From positions 33,626,151-33,690,150 of the forward strand of contig NC_054877.1 of NCBI RefSeq assembly GCF_018320785.1: a DNA stretch of 64,000 nt, written 5' to 3'. The position numbers and the translations under genes were made by a program. Below, in pieces: positions 1-11,610 of the stretch; within the stretch, counting starts at the first letter, position 1; each line of letters begins with the position of its first letter. The notes below the pieces were generated by a model that was given only the letters and a program-made list of their open reading frames with translations, ran no database searches and was not told where the DNA came from. Source of the DNA: Cheilinus undulatus. Its lineage: Eukaryota; Chordata; Actinopteri; Labriformes; Labridae.

Positions 1-110
1 ACATACTCTGAATCCAACTTCAAACAAATGCTTTCCCAAGAGGAAAGTCTTTCGAACTGAAGCTGGAGTCTGCAGTCACATTGACATCAAATGTAATGCA
101 CAGACTTTAA

Positions 111-960
111 AGGCGAAATTTTATGCAAAAATCACGTTTTCATAACCTGACATGCCAGATGGATGTGTTTCATACATCCATCTGGGAAAGCTTCAACAGG
201 AAACGTTTGAGAAAAGGCAGAGGCTTTGAAAAAAACTCAGAGGGTGATTGGGTGAACTTTCTGTCTGTCACATCCTTACAGGCCAATCAGAGCAACAAAA
301 CACGTGACGTAGCTGCTAGCAAGCTGCGCATGCGCAGCTACCAACGAATAACACGAAACATGGCGACTATGGACATGTAAGTACTCGACTTTTGTCATTT
401 TTGAAAAGAAAACAACTCACTGCTGTACTTTGTTCTTCTTTTAACGAAGAAATGTCATCAAGTTCTGACAAAACTGACGCTTGAGCAGCATCCATGCTAA
501 TCTCTTCCTCCATAACTGCACCGGCACTTGCTGCTGCTTGTTTATGTCACGACTCTGCTGCTCCGCCTGAAAGTACTGCCCCTCTTCACTAATTGGTCCT
601 GTCACTTTCTAACCGGGCCCAAATGGTTCAGATGGAAGCTTTGCAAGATGGATTCGCCAGTGAAAAACAAGGAAACAGGCATATCCATCTACTTTGCAAG
701 ATTAACGTTTTCAGGCTTTTCTAACAAAAAATGTGCCCCTGGCCTGTCTATAATCCCGTAAAGTACCAGAGCAACCCCCCCACGCCCCCACCTTTCAGAA
801 AATGTGTGCTAAAACAAGCCATTCTCAGGTTTTCCCCTCATGACCTCATGTGGGGAGTTAGCACTGCCCCCAGGTTCAACAGCCCTCCCCGCTTGGAAGA
901 AAGTTCCGCCCTCCTCTCCTGATCTTGTTCTCAGCTGCCAGCTGAGCTGAGCTGAGCCAA
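111..960 (+). mobile_element. TTAA-type MITE, copy 1, split by a second element
   Basis: The sequence after TTAA at 107-110 begins AGGCGAAATTTTATGC and matches the left end of the complete copy at 55174. The match stops at 142 and resumes at 714 with the segment rich in 'ggcctgtc', 'cctttcagaaaatgtgtgct' and 'cccgcttggaagaaagtt', which pairs with 55210-55440. A different element (143-704) sits in between. The right end is not found after about 960, so this copy looks 3'-truncated or diverged. No coding capacity. Confidence 0.75.
143..704 (+). mobile_element. Non-autonomous DNA transposon with 9-bp TSD (MULE- or Merlin-like), long copy
   Basis: The 562 bp element is bounded by the perfect 9-bp direct repeat ACGTTTTCA at 134-142 and 705-713. 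Its termini are imperfect inverted repeats of about 22 bp (TAACCT...CAGATGGAT left, ATCCATCT...TTA right). The same termini occur in the 203 bp copy at 27940-28142. The interior, absent from the short copy, has a CCAAT box (283-287), CACGTGACGT (301-310), an NRF1-like palindrome TGCGCATGCGCA (325-336), and ATGGCGACTATGGACAT (360-376) followed by the donor GTAAGT. A 12-bp palindromic stem lies at 155-166/174-185. A 9-bp TSD suggests MULE or Merlin; the superfamily is not proven. Confidence 0.8.
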
Positions 961-1746
961 TTGAGCTGGATCTCTTGAACGAGATGGATTTCCTGTCACG
1001 AGTGAGGCTGGATGTTGGTGAGACGGACATCAGCTGAGGAAATACGGATAAGATCAGAGTTTAATGTGAACATGACAAAACTGTACAGAAGAAAACCAGA
1101 CTGCTTCATGGAAATGGACTGTATACAAGTGGCTCATGCAGGCTTTAGAAGCTGGCTTTTTAAAAAATTCCTGTCAGTTACCATTTCTACGTGACTTTTT
1201 AAAAAAACTTGTTTCCTTTATTTCGGCCTGAATATTTCACTGCTTTCAGGACACAAAAGTGCCTTGAGAAATAAGAATGTTTTTATTTTCACACTTTGAA
1301 TGTTTGGCAATTTGTAAAAAGTTTAAAACATGGACTTTTTGGTAGCATTTCTCTATGTAGAAATCACTACCTGCCCCCCAAGTAGTGTTCTCTGCTGCAG
1401 TGTGACGTTATCTGCTGAGAACCTTTTCAAAACAAATAACTTCATTCCTAGTATTTTTTATCCTTTATCTTTATTTATTGATTAACTTTTACGTTGGAAG
1501 TAGCAGCCTTCATTTGAATTTTAATGTAATTTCTTTTTAATGTGTTTATTTTTCTTTTGACAAACGTAAAAAAGTAGGCCTGAAAGCCTGAACTATAGAT
1601 GCTACAATTTAGACAAAATGTACCAGGGAAGTTTTTAAGTTCCTTATTAAGAAAAATAAATTCTGTGTTGGGTTTGCTGGTTGCTTTGGTTTGTTTTTTT
1701 ACTGTATAGAAAACACACCAAACCGTGACTTCAAAACCGAGGTCCA
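961..1746. other. Intergenic, nothing recognised
   Basis: AT-rich sequence with a short GAGCT-rich stretch near 940-970. No exon, RNA gene or repeat family that I can identify. Confidence 0.5.
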
Positions 1747-1754
1747 TACTGAAC

Positions 1755-2271
1755 CAGTGTTAATTTTGACTGCACTTTTTAATTTAGTTTTAGAGTTTTA
1801 AAGTCTTCTGCCAAAGTTATCTTTTAGTTTTAGTCATAATTTAGTCATCTAACTTGTTTTAGTTTTAGTTGACGAAACATCCCAACACTTCAGTTGATGA
1901 ACTTTACAGTAAATTTAGTTGACTGATTGGATCTCTCCCCAACTGACCCCGCTTCCACGCAGCAAAAGCAGTTGTGATTGGATCTACCCGGTATCTCATC
2001 TCATCTTTTCACACAGCCAAAGTAGCTGTTATTGGATATATGCCTAACTTGCCCCTATTTTCTACATGACGAAATTAAGTCTGATTGAATAAAGTCTCTG
2101 TCAAACATTTTCATCACGTTTTTATTTGTTGACTAAAGTGTCAATTAATTTCATTTCAGTTTTTGTCAACGTGCACTTGTTTTTATTAGTTACTATCTCA
2201 TTTTAGTCAGGGGGAAAAAGGCTATTAACAAAAACTATAACAAAAATAATTAGTCAACAATATTAATACGG
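1755..2271. mobile_element. hAT-type MITE (TTTAGTTTTAGT-rich)
   Basis: The 517 bp element is flanked by the 8-bp direct repeat TACTGAAC (1747-1754 and 2272-2279). Left terminus CAGTGTTAATTTTGAC and inverted right terminus CCGTATTAATATTGTTGAC match imperfectly. The interior is full of TTTAGTTTTAGTC runs. The 8-bp duplication and CAGTG-like end are typical of hAT elements. No transposase. Confidence 0.75.
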
Positions 2272-2279
2272 TACTGAAC

Positions 2280-4952
2280 CAACCTTTTTGTGTACCCTTA
2301 CATTGCTACATATACCTATCATATCGTATCTCACTTTGTATGGCTGAAAACCAACAAATAATGCTAGATTTTGATGCTGTGTCTAGATCAGCATTTTTAG
2401 CCTTTTTCTGTTGCGGCACTAATGGTGTTGAAAACAATCAGCTGGACCTACTGTAAATACTCAAATAATGACTTGTTTCCCTTAAAAAGGTCTTTTCTCA
2501 ATGTATTTCAATGCTAGTCTGCTTTTCTTAAAGCAATCAACTCCTTTGCAGGAGTGTCACCACGGATAGACTCTTCATGCTTTGCAGAGCCTGCATGCAC
2601 TCAGCAGAGTGCAGAGACACAGAGTGAGTCTGGGAGAATTACAAAAAAATAGACATTTTTATCAAGGATGGACAAACTCTGTATGTTCAATTTCCCCACT
2701 GACAGTTTAAAACCACTGAGTCTCGTATTTCTTAATACCATTGCAATCGCTAAATGCAGTAATGTCAAAAATAAATATGAGAAAAAACACACAGCTGTGG
2801 AGCAGACATAACTTATGATGACACAGAGAAAAATAATCAGTCACATTGTATAAAAAATAGATTTACTGTGTAAAGTTTGATTCAAAGTAGGCATGTGCAG
2901 TAATACAGAAAATGGAGGATGCATTGGATGAAATGTGATGCACTGTGACACCAGTCAAGATGCACAGCTCTACAGGGCACCTTTTAAAGATTTTGAAAGA
3001 TCTCAAGTCACCCCAAACAAAATGTACTGACAAATACTAACAGTCTACATTCCTATGATCAGGGCTTGACATTTACACCCGCCAGCTAGCCAAATGCAGG
3101 TAGATTTCAGCCATGACGGTTAACAGAGGGACTCTAACTAGCCACAAATGCAGGTTAAATTTATCAGTGTCACAACTTATGCCTCACTCTGACCATGCTT
3201 GTCTGTTAGCGCCAGTGTTTATGATTTAGATGCTTGTTGCAGTGAAGCCATTCGGCTCATACAAGGCTAAAATTCCCCCCCAAAGAACTGAAAAGTGTCT
3301 GGTCCCATCATCCGTCTCTGCGTTTTTATGCAGCATCAAGGGCTTTCATGCTGTGTAACAATGGCGCACATAAACGTGACACTCACACACATTTTCTGAC
3401 ACACATGCATGCTAACGTGTTGGTAATGTAGACTGAAGGCTTTTTCTGTTAGGGAAAATGTTTTACAATGTTGGCAGATAAACTCAGATCTGAACTTTCT
3501 CCTTCTGCTTTGAAGCTTCTGTCTGTCCATGGAGGATCAACGCGTCAACACCGTGTGTGTGAGTGCACACTCCAGCTGTGTGTCTCTGTCACTTGTGTGA
3601 GCCAGGGTGGCTAAATATTGTTTGATTAATAATCTCTTTATATTGTTTGTTGAGATCAGCCTAAATAATAAAACCTCAGCAGATGCACACATTATTTAAA
3701 TATTAATTAAAACTTTTGACATGTTTATATACGTGACTGTAGAGGGATCAACAATCTCCCAAAACGATTGTTTTTTACAGAAAAGCGGTGTAGACCTTAG
3801 ATACCCACTTTGGCACATTTTGGCACACCTGCTGAAACAACCGTACGTCTACAGTTGGCTAGCCTGATGTGATTTCAGGAAAAGGGCATGTGAGACAATA
3901 AAATTAATGACGCTGGGATATTTAGTAATCTGCACATCCACGGTAATCATTGGTCGATCTGAAGCATTTTAAAGTCACCCTGACAGTGCCAGATGGCACC
4001 CTGGTTGATAATGCGCTGTGTGCGTAATCATCATAACTCACTTGAACTTTCAAATCAAAAATAAGTTATAGGCTTTGATTTTTTTGTCTTCATAAGATCT
4101 CCAGTAAATTTGGATTCGCTTCTTTGTGTTTGATTTGTTAGCGCTGACATCTATTTTTCATTAAAACACAGATTTCTTTTTTAACCCTGGTAGTTCACTT
4201 TTCCTGAGTTTTCTTTTCTCATACTTTTTGTTCTGTGTAATCCCCCAAACAATACCATGGAGCTTGATGCAGCATTGATTTAGACCATCATATTTTCTCC
4301 TTTACTTCTAGCTTTTTTTTTGGTCTAAACTCAGTTTGAACTGTATTGATTTCATTCTGTCTGCAGTTAATCTTATAAACTACGAGGCAGAACCAAACAG
4401 TACAGCTACATTCATGTCTGGATGTTCAATGGCCTCTGGTGGTTGCACTGATTCACAGTTTTTAAGAGACCTCATTTGAAACACTGCCATTGATCGCTAT
4501 GGCACTACCTGATCATGACGATGTAAACTGTGAATAGAGCTGTGAAACGAGCCGTGGCTCAGTCCTTCCCTACTGCTGTCATCAGCTCCAGAAAAATAAC
4601 ACTGTTTTGAATTAAGCCTGTGTCTGCTTTAAGTTTCAAGAGCAGATGACAATGAAGGAAACCATTCTATTTATGACAGCCTAGATTTCTAAGGAGGCAG
4701 ATACCACATGGTGTTGGTCCATGTTTGTTCTGCTGTGTTTGCTCGAACAATGTTGAGAAGCATCAGATTCTACCAGGTCATTGTTTCTGCTAAACAAGTG
4801 GACAGTTTTCTGGTGATAACAGTACAAATGCATGCAAGCACTATCAGTGTTTTATCAAAATGTGCCCACCAAGGACTACAACTATTTAGATCACTACTGA
4901 GATCACAATTATTAATCACATTAATTCAAAATTTTATGTTTTATTTTAAAAA
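2280..4952. other. Intergenic, nothing recognised
   Basis: No exon with splice sites, no RNA gene and no repeat family recognised. Reading frames here are short and have no recognisable protein content. Confidence 0.5.
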
Positions 4953-4954
4953 TA

Positions 4955-6579
4955 CAGTCGCAAGAAAAAAGTATGTGAACCCGTTGGGATTTCTTAGATT
5001 TCTGCATAAATTGGTCATAAAATGTGTTCTGATCTTCATCTAAGTCACAACAATAGACAAACACAGTCAGCCTAAACTAATACCACATAAAAAATTTATG
5101 TTTTCATGTTTTTATTGAGCCAAACATGTAAACATTCACAGTGCAGGGTGGAAAAAGTATCTGAGCTCCTAGGCTAATAACTTCTCCAAGAGCTAATTGG
5201 AGCCAGGAGTCAGCCAACCTGGAGTCCGATCAATGTGATGAGATTGGATGTGTTGGTTAAAGCTGCCCTGCCCTATAAAAAAACACACACCAGTTTTGAT
5301 TTTGCTGTTCTCAAGAAGCATTGCCTGATGTGAACCATGCCTGGCACAAAAGAGCTCTCAGAAGACCTACGATCAAGAATTGTTGACTTGCATGAAGCTG
5401 GAAAGGGTTGCAAAAGTATCTTTAAAAGTCCTGATGTTCATGTTCTACGGTAAGACAGACTTTCTACAAATGGAGAAAGTTCAGCACTGTTACTGCTCTC
5501 CCTAGGCGTGGTCGTCCAGTAAAGATGATTGCAAGAGCACAGCGCAGAATTCTCAGTGAGGTGAAGAAGAATCCTAGAGTGTCAGCTAAAGACTTACAGA
5601 AATCTCTGGCACATGCTAACATTTGTGTTGACAAATCTACAATAAGCAAAACATAAAACAAGAATAGAGTTCATCGGAGGACACCACAGAGGAAGCCACT
5701 GCTGTCCAAAAAAAACCCATTGCTGCACGTTTGAAGTTTGCAAAAGAGCACCTGGATGTTCCACAGCACTACCAGCAAAATATCCTGTGGACAGATGAAA
5801 CCAAAATTGAGTTATGCGGAAGGAACACACAACGCTATGTGTGGAGAAAAAAAGGCACAGCACACCAACATCAAAACCTCATCCCAACTGTGAAATATGA
5901 TGGTGGGGCCATCATGGTTTGGGGCTGCTTTGGTGCCTCAGGGTCTGGACGAATTGCTGTCATTGACAGAAAAATGAATTCCCAAGTTTATCAAGACATT
6001 TTGCAGGAAAATTTAAGACCATTTGTCCACCAACTGAAGCTAAACAGAGGATGGGTGATGCAACAGGAAAACGACCCAAAGCATAGAAGTAAATCAACAA
6101 CAGAACGGCTTCAACAGAAGAAAATACGCCTTCTGGAGTGGCCCAGTCAGAGTCCTGACCTTAACCCGATTGAGATGCTGTGGCATGACCTCAAGAGAGT
6201 GATTCACCCCAGACATCCCAAGAATACTGCTGAACTAAAACAGTTTTGTAAAGAGGAATGGTCCAAAATTCCTCCTGACCGTTGTGCAGGTCTGATCTGC
6301 AACTACAGGAAATGTTTGGTTGAGGTTATTGCTGCCAAAGGAGGGTCAACCAGTTATTAAATCCAAAGGTTCACATACTTTTTCCATCCTGCACTGTGAA
6401 TATTTACATTTTGCTCAATAAAAACATGAAAAACATATCATTTTTTGTGCGGTATTAGTTTAAGCAGACTGTGTTTGTCTATTGTTGTGACTTAGACGAA
6501 GATCAGAACACATTTTATGACCAATTCATGCAGAAATCCAAGAAATCCCAAAGGGTTTACATACTTTTTCTTGCAACTG
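4955..6579 (+). mobile_element. Tc1/mariner transposon, full length, transposase broken
   Basis: The 1625 bp element lies between TA dinucleotides at 4953-4954 and 6580-6581. It has terminal inverted repeats of about 200 bp: left begins CAGTCGCAAGAAAAAAGTAT, and the right end is its close reverse complement. The arms carry the same text ('cacaacaatagacaaacaca', 'cactgtgaat') in opposite orientation. Length and TIR design fit a fish Tc1-like element. Near-identical arms suggest a fairly recent insertion. Confidence 0.93.
5337..6360 (+). pseudogene. Tc1-like transposase, frameshifted
   Basis: The N-terminal part starts at ATG 5337 and reads [20 protein letters not shown], the usual Tc1 helix-turn-helix start. 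The frame then breaks near 5450, and an in-frame stop follows near 5653. From 5731 a 209-residue open frame covers the catalytic core: WTDETK (first Asp, residue 22 of this frame), a central ENDPKH (second Asp), and [15 protein letters not shown] (final Glu of DD34E). An intact family member is about 340 residues, so the DNA-binding half is disrupted while the DDE half is complete. The copy cannot make a full transposase. It uses the element's own TIRs and has no link to neighbouring genes. Confidence 0.9.
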
Positions 6580-6581
6580 TA

Positions 6582-8856
6582 TGTCTGCCTTGATCATGCT
6601 ACTCGTACTGGCAGGAGTGGACAGGATTAAAGAATCTGCCCTGGTAGTTGCGGCCCTCATTGTCTCCTAACACTCTACCAGTTATGATGCAGCAGCCCCC
6701 TGAATACACCCACTCTTGCAGTAATATCTGAAGAATTTAAGAAGTGATTCGTATTTTATCTTATAATGACATTTTTATGACTAAGCCATAAAAAATAATT
6801 GATAGTAACAAAAATCTTAGGACACTGTTCTCAACAGTGCTTTAATAGTTTCATTTTATTGTCTGATGCCAGGCTTGGATTAATTCCTGCCTGGATATAA
6901 AAATGCTTTTTAGGGGCTGATCGAAAGATTAATCAATAACCTCAGTGCAAACAAAGAAATAAAAAAGTGAAATGTATGATGCCACAAGAATGATGTCTTA
7001 GCAAAGATCAAGAGACATGGGAGGCCACTGAGCTGACTTTTAAGTGCATGTCAATATATTCTAGTTTTTTATTTTCAATAAATTTGCAGAAAAATCTGAA
7101 ATTCTGTTTTCACTTTGTTATTATAGGGTACTGAGTGTAGAGGAATTAAAATTAGTGTTTTTTATTGTAGCATCATGAAAAGAGTGAATGCTCTGTATGT
7201 GTGGAGCAGAGAACTGAAGGCAGTGATGCTGAGCTTATTAAAACAAACGTAAAAAGGGGAGAAAAACACAGAGAACATGTTGTCTTACCAAAATATCCAG
7301 GCAGGGACATGTGTATTCTTTTCTTTTATAACCTTTACTAGATTCGTCATGTTGTCTACAAGTGGAGCACACATTTAAAAAGTGAATAATTTCTTCAAAC
7401 ATGATTCTTTGATAATGGGAAGAAAATTGAGATTGCAATTCAATGTTTATTAATTGTACCTTTGCCTTATACTGTGTGAGAATCAGGTGTTGCATCCCAT
7501 CCTGCATCAAGCTCTGCTGAGTGAAGAAAGTGAAAGAAAACCATTGAAATATTCCTGTCAGACCCTCCTTGTCATCTCCCCTTCCCTTGTTCCTCACACA
7601 TCTCAATGTGAGGGACAGAAAGAAACGGTAACAGGGCGACGGGGCAAAAACATCGTGTCGTGCTGCACATGCTGTCGCTGGTGCTCACTTACTTTGTGTG
7701 AGCTTAGGACATTCAGTTACAATAATAATTCTTTGTTTTCCTTTCTCTGTTATGGTGGGAAACTCTAAGCCCTCCATGTCTTCATTGCCCAAAAACTACA
7801 TTACCTTCTGCAAAATACCTGCAATGCACAACAATTTTTTGTTTTTACTTGTTGACCAATCTACTAATGTTAACTAGTAAATGTGTGGGAAAATTAATTC
7901 TGAGTTTTATTGTTTATGTCTGTACCTTACAAGTTTTTATTAAAAGCAGCCTCGCATTTCCTCAGCTATCATCTGATGGTGATAAAAACTCTGGGCATCT
8001 TTCAGGAGTTTCAAGTGTAGCCAACTAGAGGGACTTTCAGCCAAGGCATTTTTCCCACACAGTCCACTGTTTATAGCCTGATAAGAACTTAGGAAGACAG
8101 AGAGTAGTTATAGTTGATGCTCCGTAAAAAATGTATTTAACAGTAAGAACCATGAACAGTAATGAGTATGGGTTGATGGGTTGAATCTCTTCTTCTGAAA
8201 CAATCAACTTGAATCTGGATTCACAGGCAATGCTTCAAATTACTGACAGTTTATTAAAATACAGAATGATCTGGTCTGATCTGGTTCAGTTAGAATAACA
8301 TTTTCCATTATGAAACTGAGACTGGGGGGGGGGCTATTCAAAAATAGACTTTGAGTCTATCTATAAGGGACAAAAACCCCAGGATTCCTGTGCAAACATT
8401 CTGATTTCATGTCAGTGAACACAATGAAAGCATGAGAGGCTTAGCAGTGGCTTAGCGGTTAGCGCGTAGTAGGAACAGCGCGATATCACAGTTCTCTAAA
8501 GTAGTAAATGGAAATAAAGTGGTATGTAGGCAGTCAAGGGTTAAACTCACGTATAACTTCGGCCCGAAGAGAAAAGAGGCCACATAGCAAAGAAAGATAT
8601 TAATCTGCAAAGAAGAACGAAGGCTGGCAGCACTAGCATGTTATGTTAGCTTTGCTGTAGAGAGTATATCAGGCTAACGCCACAGCTGACACTATGACCC
8701 TGTGAGGAATTCGTTTGTTTTCTAAGAATTTTCTCCTCTTTAGACTAGTCAGTTAAACAAAATTCAAATGAGCATTTAGCCGAACACGAAAATAGACACT
8801 TAGGAACATCCTTAGTGTGAAGTGCTTCTGGTGTGGGTTTGTTCATAAAAAAATAA
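6582..8856. other. Intergenic, nothing recognised
   Basis: AT-rich DNA without recognisable exons. The frames at 7238-7606 (minus) and 7454-7768 (plus) overlap each other and resemble no protein family I know. Confidence 0.5.
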
Positions 8857-9239
8857 TAGGGGTGTGTTTCATCACAATATGATATCAATATTTTGGATGA
8901 TGATGATATTTTCAGATATCACAAAATCTGCCATTTTGATTTGATTCGATAAAGGGGTCTACGATCGATATCAGGTGATATTTTTTGCACAAAATTCACA
9001 CATAAAAAAGCAGTTTCTGCTATTAAATTACTGACACGTGTTTGCATTTAATTTTCAAAAATCTTTTAACAAAAACAACAAAGACCTGCATTTCACTATA
9101 CAGTAACATTTTTAATGTCTGATTACTTAAAATTGAGGACTCCTATTTGCCTTTAAATTAGGAACATAATATGGAAATTTGTGTTAAACCAAGTTGATTT
9201 TATTACATTTTCATTACAGAAAATTTTTCCCCGATGTCC

Positions 9240-9840
9240 TCTGATAATAATTATATCTTTATTTATATAGCGCTTATCAAAACATAGTTTCAAAGTGCTT
9301 TACAAAATGCATAGAATAAAGCAAAATTAACAGGGACAAATTAAAAAGAACAAACAACAGTAAAAAGACAGGATGAATACACATGATAAAATACAAAAAA
9401 ACATTATAGGGAGGAGGGTGAGATAGATACAGTTTAAATAGATCCAAAAATTAACAAGGATTTTAAATTAAAAGCTTTCCTATACAAGTAAGTTTTAGGC
9501 TTAGATTTGAAAATGGGGAATGAGCCTGTCAGCCTTATATCCTCTGGTAGGGAGTTCCTGAGTTTAGGAGCTCAAGTGGCAAATGCCTGGACACCTTTGG
9601 TATATTTTATGGGCAAACAATGGAGAGAAGAAAGGATTGGGATGAATTGGGACCTACGGTTTGTGTTTGTTAAAATCCGAGCAGCAGCATTATGACCTTG
9701 TTGGAGTCGAACCGTTGCGGACTGACTAATGCAGGTAAATAAAGAATTGCAATAGCCAAGCCGTGAAAAAAAAAAAGGCGTGAATGAGATTTTGTAGATC
9801 TGTGAAAGACAGAGTTGATTTGATCTTTTTAAAGTTTCTT
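9240..9840 (-). mobile_element. L2/CR1-type LINE 3' fragment
   Basis: Read on the minus strand, 9830-9580 encodes the C-terminal end of an L2-type reverse transcriptase: SRLGYCNSLF, then QQGHNAAARILT and SLHCLPIKY, the familiar 'YCNSLL...NAAARVLT...LHWLPV' block. Downstream at 9300-9243 lies the family's 3' tail (AAAGCACTTTGAAAC... GCTATATAAATAAAGATATA). It is 5'-truncated with no complete ORF. Confidence 0.85.
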
Positions 9841-9995
9841 GATCACTCCACCAATATGGACTTTTTCTGCAACCCTTTACAATCATGATCAAAATTTTGT
9901 CCTGTTTTCCCATTTTGGATTATTTTTTTCTTGAACGTACTTAAACAAATGTGACCTTTATAAATATTTCTGCCCTGTCAGCTCCTCATATTTAA

Positions 9996-10240
9996 CGGTC
10001 ACATATTTTACTCCTTTAAGACAAGTCTATATTGGTCTCAGAGGTCCCCAAAACATGCCTGTGAAGTTAGTTGCTGAAAAACCCTCCAGTATTGGATTTT
10101 TGCATATCTAAAAAACCCCTCTTTCAGCCCCGCTCAGAACGAGCTGTTTTTGTGTCTGGCTTTAAATGTTAATGAGCTGTCTGACCCCACTCCTAACCAA
10201 TCCCCTTGCAGGAAAAGGATGTAGCTTAATGGATGTCTGC
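9996..10240 (-). mobile_element. TTAA-type MITE, copy 3 (partial, inverted)
   Basis: The segment starts after TTAA at 9992-9995. It is the reverse complement of the right half of the copy at 55174-55742 (shared text: 'cctgtgaagtt.gttgctgaaaaa', 'ccagtattggatttttgcat', 'aatgttaatgagctg'). The other terminus is missing. Confidence 0.7.
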
Positions 10241-10496
10241 TGCCATTGCTGTCTCTGGGCTGGAACTATCAACAGGCGTGCAGGGGGATTTCAGAATAAA
10301 AGCACTGACTGAAGAATTGATGTTTTGATTTTCTAACAATCTGATTGGCATGTGCGCATAAAGCTTAACATAACCAAAGACTCATCAACAATTAAATCTG
10401 TGAGCAACTAATTCTGACTAATCAAGACATTTGTTGTATTTTGCTTTTCAGCGGAAACATCAGGATGTGACTTTTGTCCTATATTGCCCAGCCCTA

Positions 10497-11216
10497 CTTC
10501 TATTTTTTCAAATGAAGCTCACAGTAAAGCGCTGAAAGGCACAGATCAGACACACATTCAACAAAGGATTATTTCAAATACTTACTGTTGTGATTTGCAA
10601 TACTCATAAACTCTTTGGTAAAATAATGGTACACCCTATAGCTTTAAAGCTCAAGCTAATTAAATCCTTGCGAGATGACTGCTGAATTCCCATAATGCTT
10701 CAGAGTACATGTTCCAGCTCCTCATGGACTGTTTGATATATGACAAATACTAGATATACCAGGATGTCGCTGACACTGAAATCCTCTGATCAAACTAGAC
10801 TCTTTGTCCAAATAAAGAGTGTAAACAGAGAGAAATTCCTTTGTTTATGAGGGTCTAACTCCAACAGCGCTTCTCTAAAATCACCATGGGGTGATGAAAG
10901 ATTTGTGTGAAGAAGGCTTATACATCAGCAGCCCTTTAGAGGACATTTGAGGCGAGAGGTTACGTTCGGCCAAAAAAACCCATGAGGTTCTTATAACCAT
11001 TTCTGATGATGGCTTCAGTAACAGCTGGGAACCAATATATTCACAAAGGTGTTGGTAACTTGGATTTTGCCATGAGGAATGGAGTTCATAAAAATGTAAG
11101 GAGCAGTTAAGAAAGGATTATTTCTAAAGTCCTCCTTTGGGAAAGTGAAATACAATCCTCGTCTTTTTAGTCCTCTTAAATTAAATAAAAGATATGAAAT
11201 GATTACAAAGTAAACA
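10497..11216. other. Intergenic, nothing recognised
   Basis: No coding exon or repeat family recognised. Confidence 0.5.
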
Positions 11217-11224
11217 TGAACAAT

Positions 11225-11610
11225 TAGGGGTGGGTAAAAATATCAATTAATCGATGCATCGCAATATTTCCTCCCCCAATTCAATATTGATTCAGCAAAT
11301 CCTCTGAATTGATTCACCTCCTGGCCAGTGGGGGTCACTGTGCGTGTGATTCGCATTGTGTGGACGGAGACCGCACTCGACCAAACAACAACTAACCATA
11401 ACCATGTTATGTGAGGTTTATCACAATTTCCAAGAGGACAGAAATATTATTTAAGTTTACATGCACTTTACTTTTTCAGTGTTTATACAGAACTGTCATG
11501 TTTTTTACTTTGTACTCCTTATGCACAAATAAGTTATTATTGTGCAAATTTTTAACCTAAAGAATCTAAATCGAATTGAATTGTGAGGTTCTTAACAATT
11601 CCCAGCCCTA
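11225..11610. mobile_element. hAT-type MITE with 8-bp TSD
   Basis: The 386 bp element has termini TAGGGGTGGG and CCCAGCCCTA. It is flanked by the perfect 8-bp direct repeat TGAACAAT (11217-11224 and 11611-11618). Subterminal sequence has the 'atcaattaatcgatgcatcg' motif common to this group. No transposase. Confidence 0.88.

Larger units (their letters stand above)
8857..10496. mobile_element. Old hAT-like element(s) carrying nested insertions
   Basis: The left end TAGGGGTGTGTTTCATCACA and the right end ATATTGCCCAGCCCTA resemble the paired TIRs (TAGGGCTGGGCAATAT type) common in fish hAT elements. No target duplication is recognisable, so whether the two ends belong to one insertion is uncertain. 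An L2 fragment and a TTAA-MITE fragment lie between them. Confidence 0.4.

Noticed and set aside
5464-5863. Minus-strand open frames over the Tc1 copy
   Set aside because: They are antisense shadows of the Tc1 transposase.
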